Part shown: positions 25,438 through 32,195 of the stretch, piece by piece
Position numbering within the stretch: position 1 is the first letter of the stretch
How the letters are laid out: each line of letters starts with the position of its first letter
Origin: Clostridiales bacterium
Lineage (GTDB): Bacteria; Bacillota; Clostridia; Lachnospirales; Lachnospiraceae
Direction: 5' to 3'
Assembly (NCBI GenBank): GCA_018376135.1
Contig: JAHABX010000027.1
Span: 1-42,254 of the forward strand
DNA: 42,254 nucleotides
Translations under genes and position numbers: made by a program
Notes under the pieces: model-generated
What the model was told of the DNA's origin: nothing
Database searches by the model: none
The model's input: the letters and a program-made list of their open reading frames with translations, nothing else

Positions 25438-26988
25438 TTACTCACCTTTCCTGTTATCTGCCATAATGCAGCCCATGATTCTCTCCTGAGTCATCTCTGC
25501 CTTACTCAGCTCGCCTGCAATATGACCTTCGTTGATGATGTACAGTCGGTCACAGGTACCGATAATCTCCGGCATCTCGGAAGAAATAACGATAACTGCC
25601 TTACCTGCTTTTGCCAGATCATTGATTACACAATAAATCTCGTATTTTGCACCCACATCAATACCACGGGTCGGCTCATCCAGAATCAGTACATCCGGCT
25701 GGGTCAGCATCCACTTGGCAAGAACCACCTTCTGCTGATTGCCTCCGGAAAGAGAGCCTACCGCCTGATCGATGGAGTTGGCTTTTACATTGATCAGCTT
25801 CTTATATTCCTCTGCCTTCACGATCTCCTCGTTGGAATCCACAACTCCATTCTTGGAGAAGAAATTACGAAGGGCAGCCATTGTCATGTTTCGTTTGATA
25901 TCGTCGATCAGAACCAGTCCATATCCCTTACGGTCCTCAGACACATATGCCAGCTTATTATCAATGGCAGTTCTTACATCCTTTAAATTCACTTCCTTGC
26001 CATTGATCTTAACCGTTCCGGAAATCTTCTGTCCGTAAGATTTTCCGAACACACTCATAGCAAGCTCCGTACGGCCTGCACCCATCAGACCTGCCAGTCC
26101 AACTACCTCACCAGCTTTTACTTCAATATTAATATTCTTCAGGACCTGACGGTTCGGATCCTCCGGATGATATACATTCCAGTCTTTCACCTCGAAAATC
26201 GTATCTCCGATCTCTACTCCCTCACGGACCGGATAACGGTTCGTCATCTCACGTCCAACCATACCCTTGATGATACGGTCTTCAGAAAAATCATCCACAC
26301 CCTTTTTCAGAGTCTCAATGGTGTGTCCGTCACGGATAACGGTGATGGCATCTGCCACGTAGCTGATCTCATTCAGCTTATGAGAAATGATGATCATGGT
26401 AACGCCCTGCTTCTTCAGCTCCAGCATGATCTCCAGAAGCTTTGCGGACTCCTCATCATTCAGAGCTGCCGTCGGCTCGTCCAGGATCAGAAGCTCTACA
26501 TCCTTCGCCATAGCCTTGGCAATCTCGATCAGCTGCTGCTTTCCAACACCCAGCGTAACCACCTGTGCATTCACATTCTCATGTTCCAGTCCGACCCTGG
26601 CAAGCATCTCCTTTGCCTTCGCCTGAGTCTTCGTCCAGTCGATCACACCCTTTGCGGAACACTGCTCGTTGCCCAGAAATACGTTCTCTGCTATTGTCAT
26701 ATACGGACTGAGCGCCAGCTCCTGATGGATAATAACGATACCCTTGGCTTCACTGTCCTTAATATGATGGAATTTTCCAACCTGACCCTTATAAACGATA
26801 TCTCCGGTATAGCTTCCATACGGATATACACCCGAGAGAACGTTCATCAATGTCGATTTTCCGGCGCCATTTTCACCGCACAACGCATGAATCTCTCCCT
26901 TTTCCACCTTCAGATTGACATCATCCAGTGCTTTCACGCCCGAGAATTCCTTGGTTATGTGGTTCATCTCCAAGATATAATCTGACAT
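25438..26988 (-). CDS. gguA: Multiple-monosaccharide ABC transporter ATP-binding protein (GguA/MmsA-type)
   Basis: About 516 residues with two ABC domains. Domain 1: Walker A GENGAGKST, signature LGVGKQQ, Walker B LLILDEPTAALND; domain 2: GLMGAGRTE degenerate P-loop, SLSGGNQQK signature and VLILDEPTRGIDVG. The interdomain stretch and length match the XylG/MmsA class. It powers uptake of pentoses or hexoses. The start is ATG 26988 with AAAGGAG 9 nt before; an earlier in-frame start would lie within the leader. Between it and the binding protein gene stands a hairpin at 27021-27046. Confidence 0.93.
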   Translation of the reverse strand: MSDYILEMNHITKEFSGVKALDDVNLKVEKGEIHALCGENGAGKSTLMNVLSGVYPYGSYTGDIVYKGQVGKFHHIKDSEAKGIVIIHQELALSPYMTIAENVFLGNEQCSAKGVIDWTKTQAKAKEMLARVGLEHENVNAQVVTLGVGKQQLIEIAKAMAKDVELLILDEPTAALNDEESAKLLEIMLELKKQGVTMIIISHKLNEISYVADAITVIRDGHTIETLKKGVDDFSEDRIIKGMVGREMTNRYPVREGVEIGDTIFEVKDWNVYHPEDPNRQVLKNINIEVKAGEVVGLAGLMGAGRTELAMSVFGKSYGQKISGTVKINGKEVNLKDVRTAIDNKLAYVSEDRKGYGLVLIDDIKRNMTMAALRNFFSKNGVVDSNEEIVKAEEYKKLINVKANSIDQAVGSLSGGNQQKVVLAKWMLTQPDVLILDEPTRGIDVGAKYEIYCVINDLAKAGKAVIVISSEMPEIIGTCDRLYIINEGHIAGELSKAEMTQERIMGCIMADNRKGE

Positions 26989-27020
26989 ACCTTTCGCTCC
27001 TTTTTTCAAATTTATCAGAA

Positions 27021-27046
27021 AAGGCGGCGACTCGCGCCGCCGCCTT
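27021..27046 (-). terminator. Partial terminator between the binding protein and ATPase genes
   Basis: A stem AAGGCGGCG/CGCCGCCTT with an 8-nt loop, followed on the minus strand by TTTTC. Such leaky stops are typical after binding-protein genes and give more binding protein than transporter. Confidence 0.7.
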
Positions 27047-27059
27047 CGTCAGACCAGGA

Positions 27060-28223
27060 TTACAGTCCTAAATCTTCTGCTTTATAGTATCCGCTCTCAA
27101 CAACGATCTCCTGCAGGTTCTCTTTGTCAACAGCTACCGGTGTACACAGATAAGACGGTACAACGATCTTGTTGTTATTGTAGGTCTCGGTATCGTTGAT
27201 CTCCGGCTCGGTTCCCTTCATAACTGCCTCAACCATGGTTACACACTTGGAAGCAAGAAGACCGGTATCCTTGAAGATCGTAGCAGTCTGAGTTCCGTCA
27301 AGGATGTTCTTGCAAGCCATCAGCTCTGCATCCTGTCCGGTTACTAACGGCCAGTTCTCTGCAGTGTATCCAGCGCCCTGAAGAGCTGCTTTGATTCCGT
27401 ATGAGAATCCGTCGAATGCGGAGCATGCGATATCAAGATCTTCGTCAGCGTAGAATCCGGTTAAGTAGTCTTCGCAGTTCTTCTGTGCCTGCTCCTGAGA
27501 CCATCTTAAAATACAGGTATCTTCAAAGGAAGTTCTGCCGGTCTTGCAAACCAGAGTGCCGTCTTCCAGGTACTCCTCAAGAACGCCCATTACACCTTTG
27601 TGAAGAAGCACTGCGTTGTTATCATCCGGGGAGCCCATGAAGAACTCGATGGTGTAGCTCTCGCCGGCTTCTCTTGCTGCATCAAGATCCTTTGCAGTCT
27701 TGATGTACTCGCCGATTGCAGTACCAACACCTTCGTTATCGAAGGATGCATAGTAGGAAACAGCGTCGGTATCCATCAGAAGACGGTCATATGCGATGAT
27801 CGGAATACCAGCTTCCTTAGCCTGTGCCTCAACGTTTACAAGTGCACCGGAGTCGATGGATGCGATAACCAGACACTCTGCACCGGATGCGATCATGTTC
27901 TCGATCTGAGATACCTGCATCTGTACATCATCCTCTGCATACTGAAGGTCAACTTCATATCCAAGAGCTTCGAGCTGCTTTTTCATGTTGTCGCCGTCTT
28001 TGATCCATCTCTCGGAAGACTGCGTAGGCATTGCCACACCGACCTTTCCGCCTGCTGCCGGAGCCTCTGCTTCGCCCTCTGCCGGAGCTTCTGCTTCTGC
28101 GTCAGCCTCGCCCTCAGCTGCCGGTTCTGTTGTTGCCGGAGCTTCCTCTTTTGCTCCGCATCCTGCTAACAGAGATGCTACCATTGCGGTTGCAAGCAAT
28201 GCACTTAAAAGTTTTCTTTTCAT
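27060..28223 (-). CDS. chvE: Multiple-monosaccharide ABC transporter substrate-binding lipoprotein (ChvE-type)
   Basis: A 387-residue lipoprotein. The signal MKRKLLSALLATAMVASLLAGC ends in lipobox LLAGC, and a long Ala/Glu/Pro-rich linker (about 25-58) follows. The mature domain belongs to the type 1 periplasmic-binding fold: KVGVAMPTQSSERWIKDGDNMKKQLEALGYEVDL, LVIASIDSGALVNVEAQAKEAGIPIIAYDRLL and PLVTGQDAELMACKNILDGTQTATIFKD. It matches ChvE/MmsE proteins that bind L-arabinose, galactose, xylose or glucose. It is the first gene of the arabinose operon, behind a GGGAGG ribosome site, and should be the most strongly expressed one. Confidence 0.94.
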   Translation of the reverse strand: MKRKLLSALLATAMVASLLAGCGAKEEAPATTEPAAEGEADAEAEAPAEGEAEAPAAGGKVGVAMPTQSSERWIKDGDNMKKQLEALGYEVDLQYAEDDVQMQVSQIENMIASGAECLVIASIDSGALVNVEAQAKEAGIPIIAYDRLLMDTDAVSYYASFDNEGVGTAIGEYIKTAKDLDAAREAGESYTIEFFMGSPDDNNAVLLHKGVMGVLEEYLEDGTLVCKTGRTSFEDTCILRWSQEQAQKNCEDYLTGFYADEDLDIACSAFDGFSYGIKAALQGAGYTAENWPLVTGQDAELMACKNILDGTQTATIFKDTGLLASKCVTMVEAVMKGTEPEINDTETYNNNKIVVPSYLCTPVAVDKENLQEIVVESGYYKAEDLGL

Positions 28224-28253
28224 TTTAGTGTTCCTCCCTAAATAATGATAAAG

Positions 28254-28265
28254 TTGTATCTACAA
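28254..28265. promoter_or_regulatory. AraR-like operator O1 (TTGTATCTACAA)
   Basis: A 5+2+5 dyad TTGTA-TC-TACAA, close to the centre of the AraR box of Bacillus (ATTTGTAC-GTACAAAT). It lies in the leader between the promoter and the chvE start. Confidence 0.5.
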
Positions 28266-28266
28266 G

Positions 28267-28293
28267 TTGCACGCATTGTGCAATATTGTACAT
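28267..28293. promoter_or_regulatory. Additional dyads in the chvE leader
   Basis: TTGCAC-N5-GTGCAA (28267-28283) and TGTACA (28288-28293) are next to O1. They may be further regulator sites or part of a leader hairpin. Confidence 0.35.
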
Positions 28294-28397
28294 TGAGTTA
28301 TATGTTGTATATTCCGCCTGGCTTTTATACACAAACCAGACTTAATACTCACAATATATACAAATCAATCAAATCAGGTTGTCCTCTTTTCAGTAAT

Positions 28398-28426
28398 AAT
28401 ATACATCCACTGTTTCCTGTTGTCAA
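28398..28426 (-). promoter_or_regulatory. Promoter of the arabinose operon
   Basis: On the minus strand TTGACA (28421-28426) and TATATT (28398-28403), 17 bp apart: a near-consensus sigma-A promoter. The transcript would begin near 28391, about 168 nt before chvE. Confidence 0.75.
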
Positions 28427-28478
28427 TTATTTTTTCATATTTTCAGCATATCTTTCACCCATTTTTAGATACTTTTCG

Positions 28479-28525
28479 ACAAGTTGTATATATTTCATTG
28501 TCAACTTGTACTTAATTTGTACTGT
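28479..28525. promoter_or_regulatory. AraR-like operator region O2 upstream of the promoter
   Basis: ACAAGTTG (28479-28486) and CAACTTGT (28502-28509) form an inverted repeat, followed by a half box ATTTGTAC (28515-28522); TTGTACT occurs twice 12 bp apart. Together with O1 on the other side of the promoter this could support repression by looping. Confidence 0.4.
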
Positions 28526-28549
28526 TTATGGTGTAAAACAGGCAGGACT

Positions 28550-28566
28550 TGTAATACGATATTACA
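28550..28566. repeat. Small inverted repeat TGTAATA-CGA-TATTACA
   Basis: A perfect 7-bp dyad with 3-nt centre in the AT-rich DNA between the arabinose promoter and the YjbR gene; a possible regulator site with unknown owner. Confidence 0.35.
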
Positions 28567-28596
28567 TGTCTTCTCTGTTTTGCCTGCTAAACGCAA

Positions 28597-28625
28597 CGGA
28601 CGTGTACATCGACTATACACGTCCG
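28597..28625 (-). terminator. Hairpin after the MmcQ/YjbR gene
   Basis: A 10-bp perfect stem CGGACGTGTA/TACACGTCCG with a 9-nt loop, followed on the minus strand by TTGCGTTT, a poor T-run. It probably terminates the MmcQ/YjbR gene. Confidence 0.6.
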
Positions 28626-28652
28626 CTAATAATACTTCTGATACTGTTCTTC

Positions 28653-29318
28653 TCACTTCCTCCCTGCCAGCTTATAGCTTTCCCTGATTCTGTCCTTCAG
28701 CTCCTCATCCGAAACACTTCCGTCCAATACGATCGTATACCAGCTTTTTTTATTCATATGCCAGCCGGGATAGTAGTTTTCTCTTGACAGGATCATTTCC
28801 GCTTCTGTCGGATCCATTCGGAGATCTATGATCTCCACCCTTTTATCTGTCTGAAGCCCGATCTTTTTTCCCGCAACCGTCAAAATGGCGCCATACCATT
28901 TTCTGTTATCCTTTCTGCGCCATATGGCATTGTCAGGAGTTTTTTTCCAGAGAAACTCCGGTTCATCTCCGTACAAGTCTCTGACAAACGCAATCACCAT
29001 CCGAGCCTGTGCCATCTTGAAAACTGCAGCCTCATAACAATTCTCAACAATACGATGCAGTACCTGCCCGATTGCCGCTCTGATCTCACCCACATATGCA
29101 CCGGACGCACTGGTCTTGTAAAGAATATAGGCTTCTCCTGTCTCCTTTTCGATCAGATCTGTGCCCACTTCACCCCCTGCACTGATCTGAACCATAAGCA
29201 CAAATGCTCCATTGCAGATGTCCGTAATATATCGAAAATGATCTCCTTTATTTTCAAATCCGTAAGATATTAACTTTTCCGGAATTGGTTTTTTCCGCTC
29301 TGTAATCTCTTCAAACAT
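28653..29318 (-). CDS. MmcQ/YjbR family protein with N-terminal extension
   Basis: A 221-residue protein. The C-terminal 110 residues match MmcQ/YjbR (PF04237, CyaY-like fold): WRRKDNRKWYGAILTV, DLRMDPTEAEMILSRENYYPGWHMNKKSWYTIVLDGSVSDEELKDRIRESYKLA. The N-terminal half (about 1-105, with FRYITDICNGAFVLMVQISAGGEVGTDLI) is not part of the basic family and gives double the usual length of about 115-120. Function is unknown; members are often called DNA-binding on weak grounds. The start is set at ATG 29318 behind GAAAGGA; an in-frame upstream start has no ribosome site. Single-gene unit, divergent from the lipoprotein gene at 29519. Confidence 0.85.
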   Translation of the reverse strand: MFEEITERKKPIPEKLISYGFENKGDHFRYITDICNGAFVLMVQISAGGEVGTDLIEKETGEAYILYKTSASGAYVGEIRAAIGQVLHRIVENCYEAAVFKMAQARMVIAFVRDLYGDEPEFLWKKTPDNAIWRRKDNRKWYGAILTVAGKKIGLQTDKRVEIIDLRMDPTEAEMILSRENYYPGWHMNKKSWYTIVLDGSVSDEELKDRIRESYKLAGRK

Positions 29319-29518
29319 GGCTTTCCTTTCTATCCTTTCATAAATCCTCTCACAATTGAACCGCTCTTTAAAAAAGCATACGTTTTCAAACACATTTCCC
29401 ATCCACTGTAGAAGATTTTTGACATCTGCAATTCAAAATGTTACCATAAACAAAAAGCTGAAATTTCCGACCGGGATACAGCTGCAGAGAATTCATCTAA
29501 ACAGGGGAGAGGAACGGC

Positions 29519-30079
29519 ATGAAGAAAAAACTATTATTACTTGGATGTTCTATATCATTCGGGCTCACCGCATGCACCGGCAAAACAGAACCGCCGGCAG
29601 AGCCAGAACTGATCTCCATGACCGTTTATTCCCAGGGAATCTGCCAAAACTGGCTTCCGGAAAGTATAGCGGAAAGCGGACTTTTTCATGATATACAGAC
29701 CCTTCGATGGATGGTTCCCCGAGGCGGTATAGGAATAGAGGAACCATCCACCGTACAAAACACATCAGAGAATGCCATTCTTTCCGAGAGCAGTAAAATT
29801 CTAAAAGAATATGATTCTCAGATGAAGGAGAACTGGTATTTCGACTTCGAAGATGATAATATATGGATTCGCCTGAATTATCATCCTTACACGCCTCCTG
29901 AAGGTGTCAATGACCTCGCTCATGATGACCTTATGCTATATGTGGAAGGGGAAGATCTGCATTTTGCCATACAGGATACAGAAGATGAAAATGTATGGGA
30001 GATCAAAAAAATTCCCGAATATGGAAGCTGGATGGAAAAAGAACTGGAAATGCTTTATAGACTGCATATGGGACTTTAA
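29519..30079 (+). CDS. Small predicted lipoprotein, function unknown
   Basis: A 186-residue protein. MKKKLLLLGCSISFGLTACTGK is a lipoprotein signal with the lipobox LTAC and Cys19 as anchor. The mature part is acidic with several aromatic patches (YFDFEDDNIWIRLNYHPYTPP; LMLYVEGEDLHFAIQDTEDENVWEIKKIPEYGSWMEKELEMLYR). I do not recognise a domain. ATG 29519 is preceded by GGGGAGAGGAACGGC. It is on the plus strand, divergent from the MmcQ/YjbR gene, 40 bp before the terminator-like repeat at 30113. No clear T-run terminator in its own direction. Confidence 0.75.
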   Translation: MKKKLLLLGCSISFGLTACTGKTEPPAEPELISMTVYSQGICQNWLPESIAESGLFHDIQTLRWMVPRGGIGIEEPSTVQNTSENAILSESSKILKEYDSQMKENWYFDFEDDNIWIRLNYHPYTPPEGVNDLAHDDLMLYVEGEDLHFAIQDTEDENVWEIKKIPEYGSWMEKELEMLYRLHMGL

Positions 30080-30112
30080 CTATATAAATCACCGTACATA
30101 AAAGGAGCAGGC

Positions 30113-30151
30113 AAAAGAACCGGAAACCCTGATCTCTCAAGATTTCCGGCG
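30113..30151 (-). repeat. Direct repeat copy A, terminator-like, left border of the accessory segment
   Basis: A 39-bp sequence that matches the tRNA-Pro terminator at 31960-31998 at 33 of 39 positions. It folds into CCGGAAA/TTTCCGG (30120-30126 with 30143-30149); on the minus strand TTCTTTT follows, so it may terminate the nucleotidyltransferase-HEPN transcript. Confidence 0.65.
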
Positions 30152-30234
30152 TTCTACACTCCGTTCCGGGTTATCAAAATTCCGGGAGAATTATAGAATT
30201 CATGCCAAATCGTTTTTTGAGGGGATGCTATCTC

Positions 30235-30405
30235 TTACCATATCTGCATCCCCCGCTCTCTAATTAATGCAAGCGTACTAATTCTCCTTCCCATTGATCT
30301 GGGAAAAATTTCAGTCGCAACATACTCTTTATTAAAATTTGCTATTAAAGTTTCTATGGCTCTTTCATAACGATAGTTCACTAATTCATATAACTCATTA
30401 TCCAA
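30235..30405 (-). pseudogene. Truncated HEPN-like partner of the nucleotidyltransferase (56 residues)
   Basis: A short reading frame starting with TTG at 30405, overlapping the end of the nucleotidyltransferase gene by 8 bp, with AGGGAAGG 8 nt before. The first 20 residues (LDNELYELVNYRYERAIETL, Leu read as Met) look like the first helix of HEPN proteins that pair with minimal nucleotidyltransferases (typical NYRLERA). The remaining residues (STLALIRERGMQIW at the end) do not continue the HEPN pattern, and the normal length of about 110-130 is not reached. I read it as a truncated or fused remnant; it could instead be a real short protein. The RxxxxH RNase motif of HEPN toxins is not seen. 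Confidence 0.5.
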
Positions 30406-30751
30406 CAGTCACACCTTCCCTCTGTATACTCTGATAATAAGGCAAAACAGAAAGCATTCTTTCATATTGAACCACATTTTGAAAAACAGGCGATAGAATT
30501 ACATCATATTTTACATTATACTCAAATGTAATTTCTGAAATTTTATCAATAAGACCATAAAATTCACTGGTTTCCCTAGAAGTGAATACGGCAATATCAA
30601 TATCCGACTCATCTGTATACTCACCTCTGGCATAAGAGCCATAGACTACCGCACGTATAAAATCAGCTCCCAGCAATCTTTTAATTTCTTCCACATATGC
30701 ATGAATTACGCCATTCATCTCGCTTTGATTTGCCTCATTCCCAAGTGCCAT
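30398..30751 (-). CDS. Minimal nucleotidyltransferase (MNT) domain protein
   Basis: A 117-residue protein with the polymerase-beta nucleotidyltransferase motif GSYARGEYTDESDIDIAVF: Gly38-Ser39 and the metal-binding Asp50 and Asp52. The length is that of MNT antitoxins, which in MntA/HepT systems AMPylate the HEPN toxin. The ribosome site AGGAGG stands 7 nt before ATG 30751. The gene overlaps the following HEPN-like frame. With that frame truncated, the pair is probably decayed, although this domain itself looks intact. Codon use is richer in A and T than in the flanking operons, in line with transfer. Confidence 0.82.
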   Translation of the reverse strand: MALGNEANQSEMNGVIHAYVEEIKRLLGADFIRAVVYGSYARGEYTDESDIDIAVFTSRETSEFYGLIDKISEITFEYNVKYDVILSPVFQNVVQYERMLSVLPYYQSIQREGVTVG

Positions 30752-30801
30752 AGTGCCACCTCCTATAAAAAGTATAGCTTATTTCCTGTTACTTTTCAAA
30801 T

Positions 30802-30909
30802 ATATTATATCCCATTTCTCCCCTTCCGATTGCATTTATGGGAGCTTACTACGAGTTACACCGTTCCGAGCTTCTTGATCTGCGCTGGGACAATATTGAT
30901 TTTCAATAA
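30802..30909 (+). pseudogene. Fragment of a tyrosine recombinase (phage/ICE integrase)
   Basis: In the frame ending at the TAA 30907-30909 the sequence reads LPIAFMGAYYELHRSELLDLRWDNIDFQ and then stops. This matches the box I region of tyrosine integrases (LTGLRRSELLGLRWxDIDF), where the Arg of RRSE is catalytic; here HRSE keeps that Arg. Neither the N-terminal domain nor the HxxR and Tyr boxes are present, and there is no start with ribosome site. It lies between the Fic gene and the nucleotidyltransferase gene and is the residue of an integrated element. Confidence 0.6.
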
Positions 30910-30939
30910 ATGTCAGGAGGATATAGAATTCCTGCCGCT

Positions 30940-31708
30940 TTAGCCTTCCAAATAATTTTTAATTTCTTCACTGGTATGTTCTTTATCTGTCCGGCGGTTC
31001 CATAAAATGACTTCTCTAATATTCTTTTTGCTCACGAGAACCTCTGCCTGCCCCAACAATTCTGAAATTTTATCTTTCATCTCTTTTCCCTGCTCCAGTG
31101 CATCCCCAATAATCCTATATAAATATTCCTGTTTTCGCAAATCTCCAAGATCATGAAACATTGCCGTTGCAGCAACCAAAGCATTTCTCATATAAACCGC
31201 GTGATCCTTAAACAAATCGCTTTCAATATAAATTCCCTTTGATTCTATAAACATCGAACAAAAAGTAACGATCGTTCTTGTATTCCCTTCTCTAAACGGA
31301 TGCGCCTTCCACAATCTCGCCAAAAAATCACCAAAAGATGTTACCACATTTTCAAAAGACACTTCATCCCATGGATATTGATTCATTTCCTGAAGAACAT
31401 TTCTCGCATCACCTGCAATATCAAAGCAATCCGAATATTCAATAGATATATCGCCTAGAACTGCCTCTTCTTTCTCTATGTTAATAATTCTGGGTTTTCC
31501 AGCCCAGTCAAAAACATCCTGGAAAATGTACCGATGCATATCACACAATGATTCAAAGTTATATTTTTCCCAACCAATACCAGAAGCCATCAGAGACAAG
31601 CGCCAAAGGGTATAATCCGATTCCATATCCCTCAACTCCTGTCCATCTCGAATATTCGCAAGATTTCTCAAAACTTCGGAATCTGGATATAAATAAGGGA
31701 TCTTTCAT
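30940..31708 (-). pseudogene. Fic/DOC family AMPylase toxin with N-terminal frameshift
   Basis: The Fic domain reads through to 30940 with the motif HPFREGNTR (catalytic His, flap and phosphate-binding Asn/Arg; Thr replaces the usual Gly of GNGR), preceded by YNFESLCDMHRYIFQDVFDWAGKPRIINI. Fic proteins transfer AMP or other phosphate groups to target proteins. Family members begin MxDPYLYPDSEVLRNLANIRDG. Here ATG 31708 gives MKDP and then the frame is lost; reading TAT TTA TAT CCA GAT one base later restores YLYPDSEVLRNLANIRDG. One base too many in the CCCTT at about 31695-31699 explains it. A TTG at 31671 would give a 243-residue product but has no ribosome site. It stands 9 bp after the antitoxin gene. 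Confidence 0.75.
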
Positions 31709-31717
31709 AAGCAACAC

Positions 31718-31888
31718 CTATTTCTTCATCTTATATTTTCGATCAAGAGCTTTCCCCACATCTTCCATGGAAATCTCCCCTCGCTTTTCCTGTGCAATCA
31801 ACTTTTTCATTTCAGGAGTTGGCTCAAGTCCATCAACTTTAATCATTCCAATTCCATAATCCCATTTTTTTGCTTCTTTTACCAACAT
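31718..31888 (-). CDS. VbhA-like antitoxin of the Fic toxin (56 residues)
   Basis: A short gene directly before the Fic gene. ATG 31888 follows GGAAGGAG at 8-9 nt; the product reads MLVKEAKKWDYGIGMIKV and on to GLEPTPEMKKLIAQEKRGEISMEDVGKALDRKYK. The pattern GLxPTPE...GEIS.E......KY is that of the VbhA/antitoxin family paired with Fic proteins. In VbhA-type inhibitors an (S/T)xxxE(G/N) motif blocks ATP binding; the matching place here is MIKVDG, with Met for Ser and Asp for Glu, so inhibition may be altered. The size is typical. Family assignment is by pattern only. Confidence 0.65.
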   Translation of the reverse strand: MLVKEAKKWDYGIGMIKVDGLEPTPEMKKLIAQEKRGEISMEDVGKALDRKYKMKK

Positions 31889-31959
31889 GTCCGTTCACTC
31901 CTTCCATATTTAATCATAGTATATGCTTTCTTTATTAATTTGCATATTTCAAAAATAAA

Positions 31960-31998
31960 AAAAGAACCGGGAACCTTGATTTTCCAAGATTCCCGGCG
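31960..31998 (-). terminator. Terminator of tRNA-Pro, direct repeat copy B
   Basis: CCGGGAA (31967-31973) pairs with TTCCCGG (31990-31996), with an inner CTTG/CAAG stem; the minus strand continues TTCTTTTTTTATTTTT. It repeats copy A at 30113-30151. Confidence 0.85.
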
Positions 31999-32012
31999 CC
32001 CCTGCCAAGGAG

Positions 32013-32086
32013 TCGATGCGACAGGATTTGAACCTGCGACCTCTGCGTCCCGAACGCAGCGCTCTACCAAGCTGAGCCACGCATCG
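32013..32086 (-). tRNA. tRNA-Pro (anticodon CGG)
   Basis: A 74-nt cloverleaf: acceptor CGATGCG/CGCATCG with discriminator A; D-arm GGCTCAGCTTGGTAGAGC; anticodon stem CTGCG/CGCAG around loop TTCGGGA with anticodon CGG (plus strand 32050-32052); T-arm CAGGTTCAAATCCTG. CCA is not encoded. The loop G37 after CGG fits proline. It has its own promoter and terminator and stands next to an accessory segment. Confidence 0.95.
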
Positions 32087-32121
32087 ATTTGTTTTATTCA
32101 CTCTCAACTGCGAACTCATTC

Positions 32122-32150
32122 AGTATACACCGGTTTCGGTCATTTGTAAA
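32122..32150 (-). promoter_or_regulatory. Promoter of tRNA-Pro
   Basis: On the minus strand TTTACA (32145-32150) and TATACT (32122-32127) with a 17-bp spacer; about 30 nt leader before the tRNA 5' end. Confidence 0.75.
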
Positions 32151-32195
32151 GTCTTTTTTCAAAAATTTTGCATTTTTTTGTATTCCGTAATTTTT

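Noticed and set aside
28245..28787. Open frame of 180 codons on the plus strand over the arabinose promoter
   Set aside because: It runs through the promoter, the operators and the end of the YjbR gene, has no ribosome site, and its aromatic-rich composition is what AT-rich non-coding DNA gives.
30840..30937. Short similarity between 30920-30942 and 30188-30206 (both near TATAGAATTC-TGCC) as insertion-sequence ends
   Set aside because: The match is short and gapped, no transposase remains, and the flanks show no target duplication; recorded only as a curiosity.
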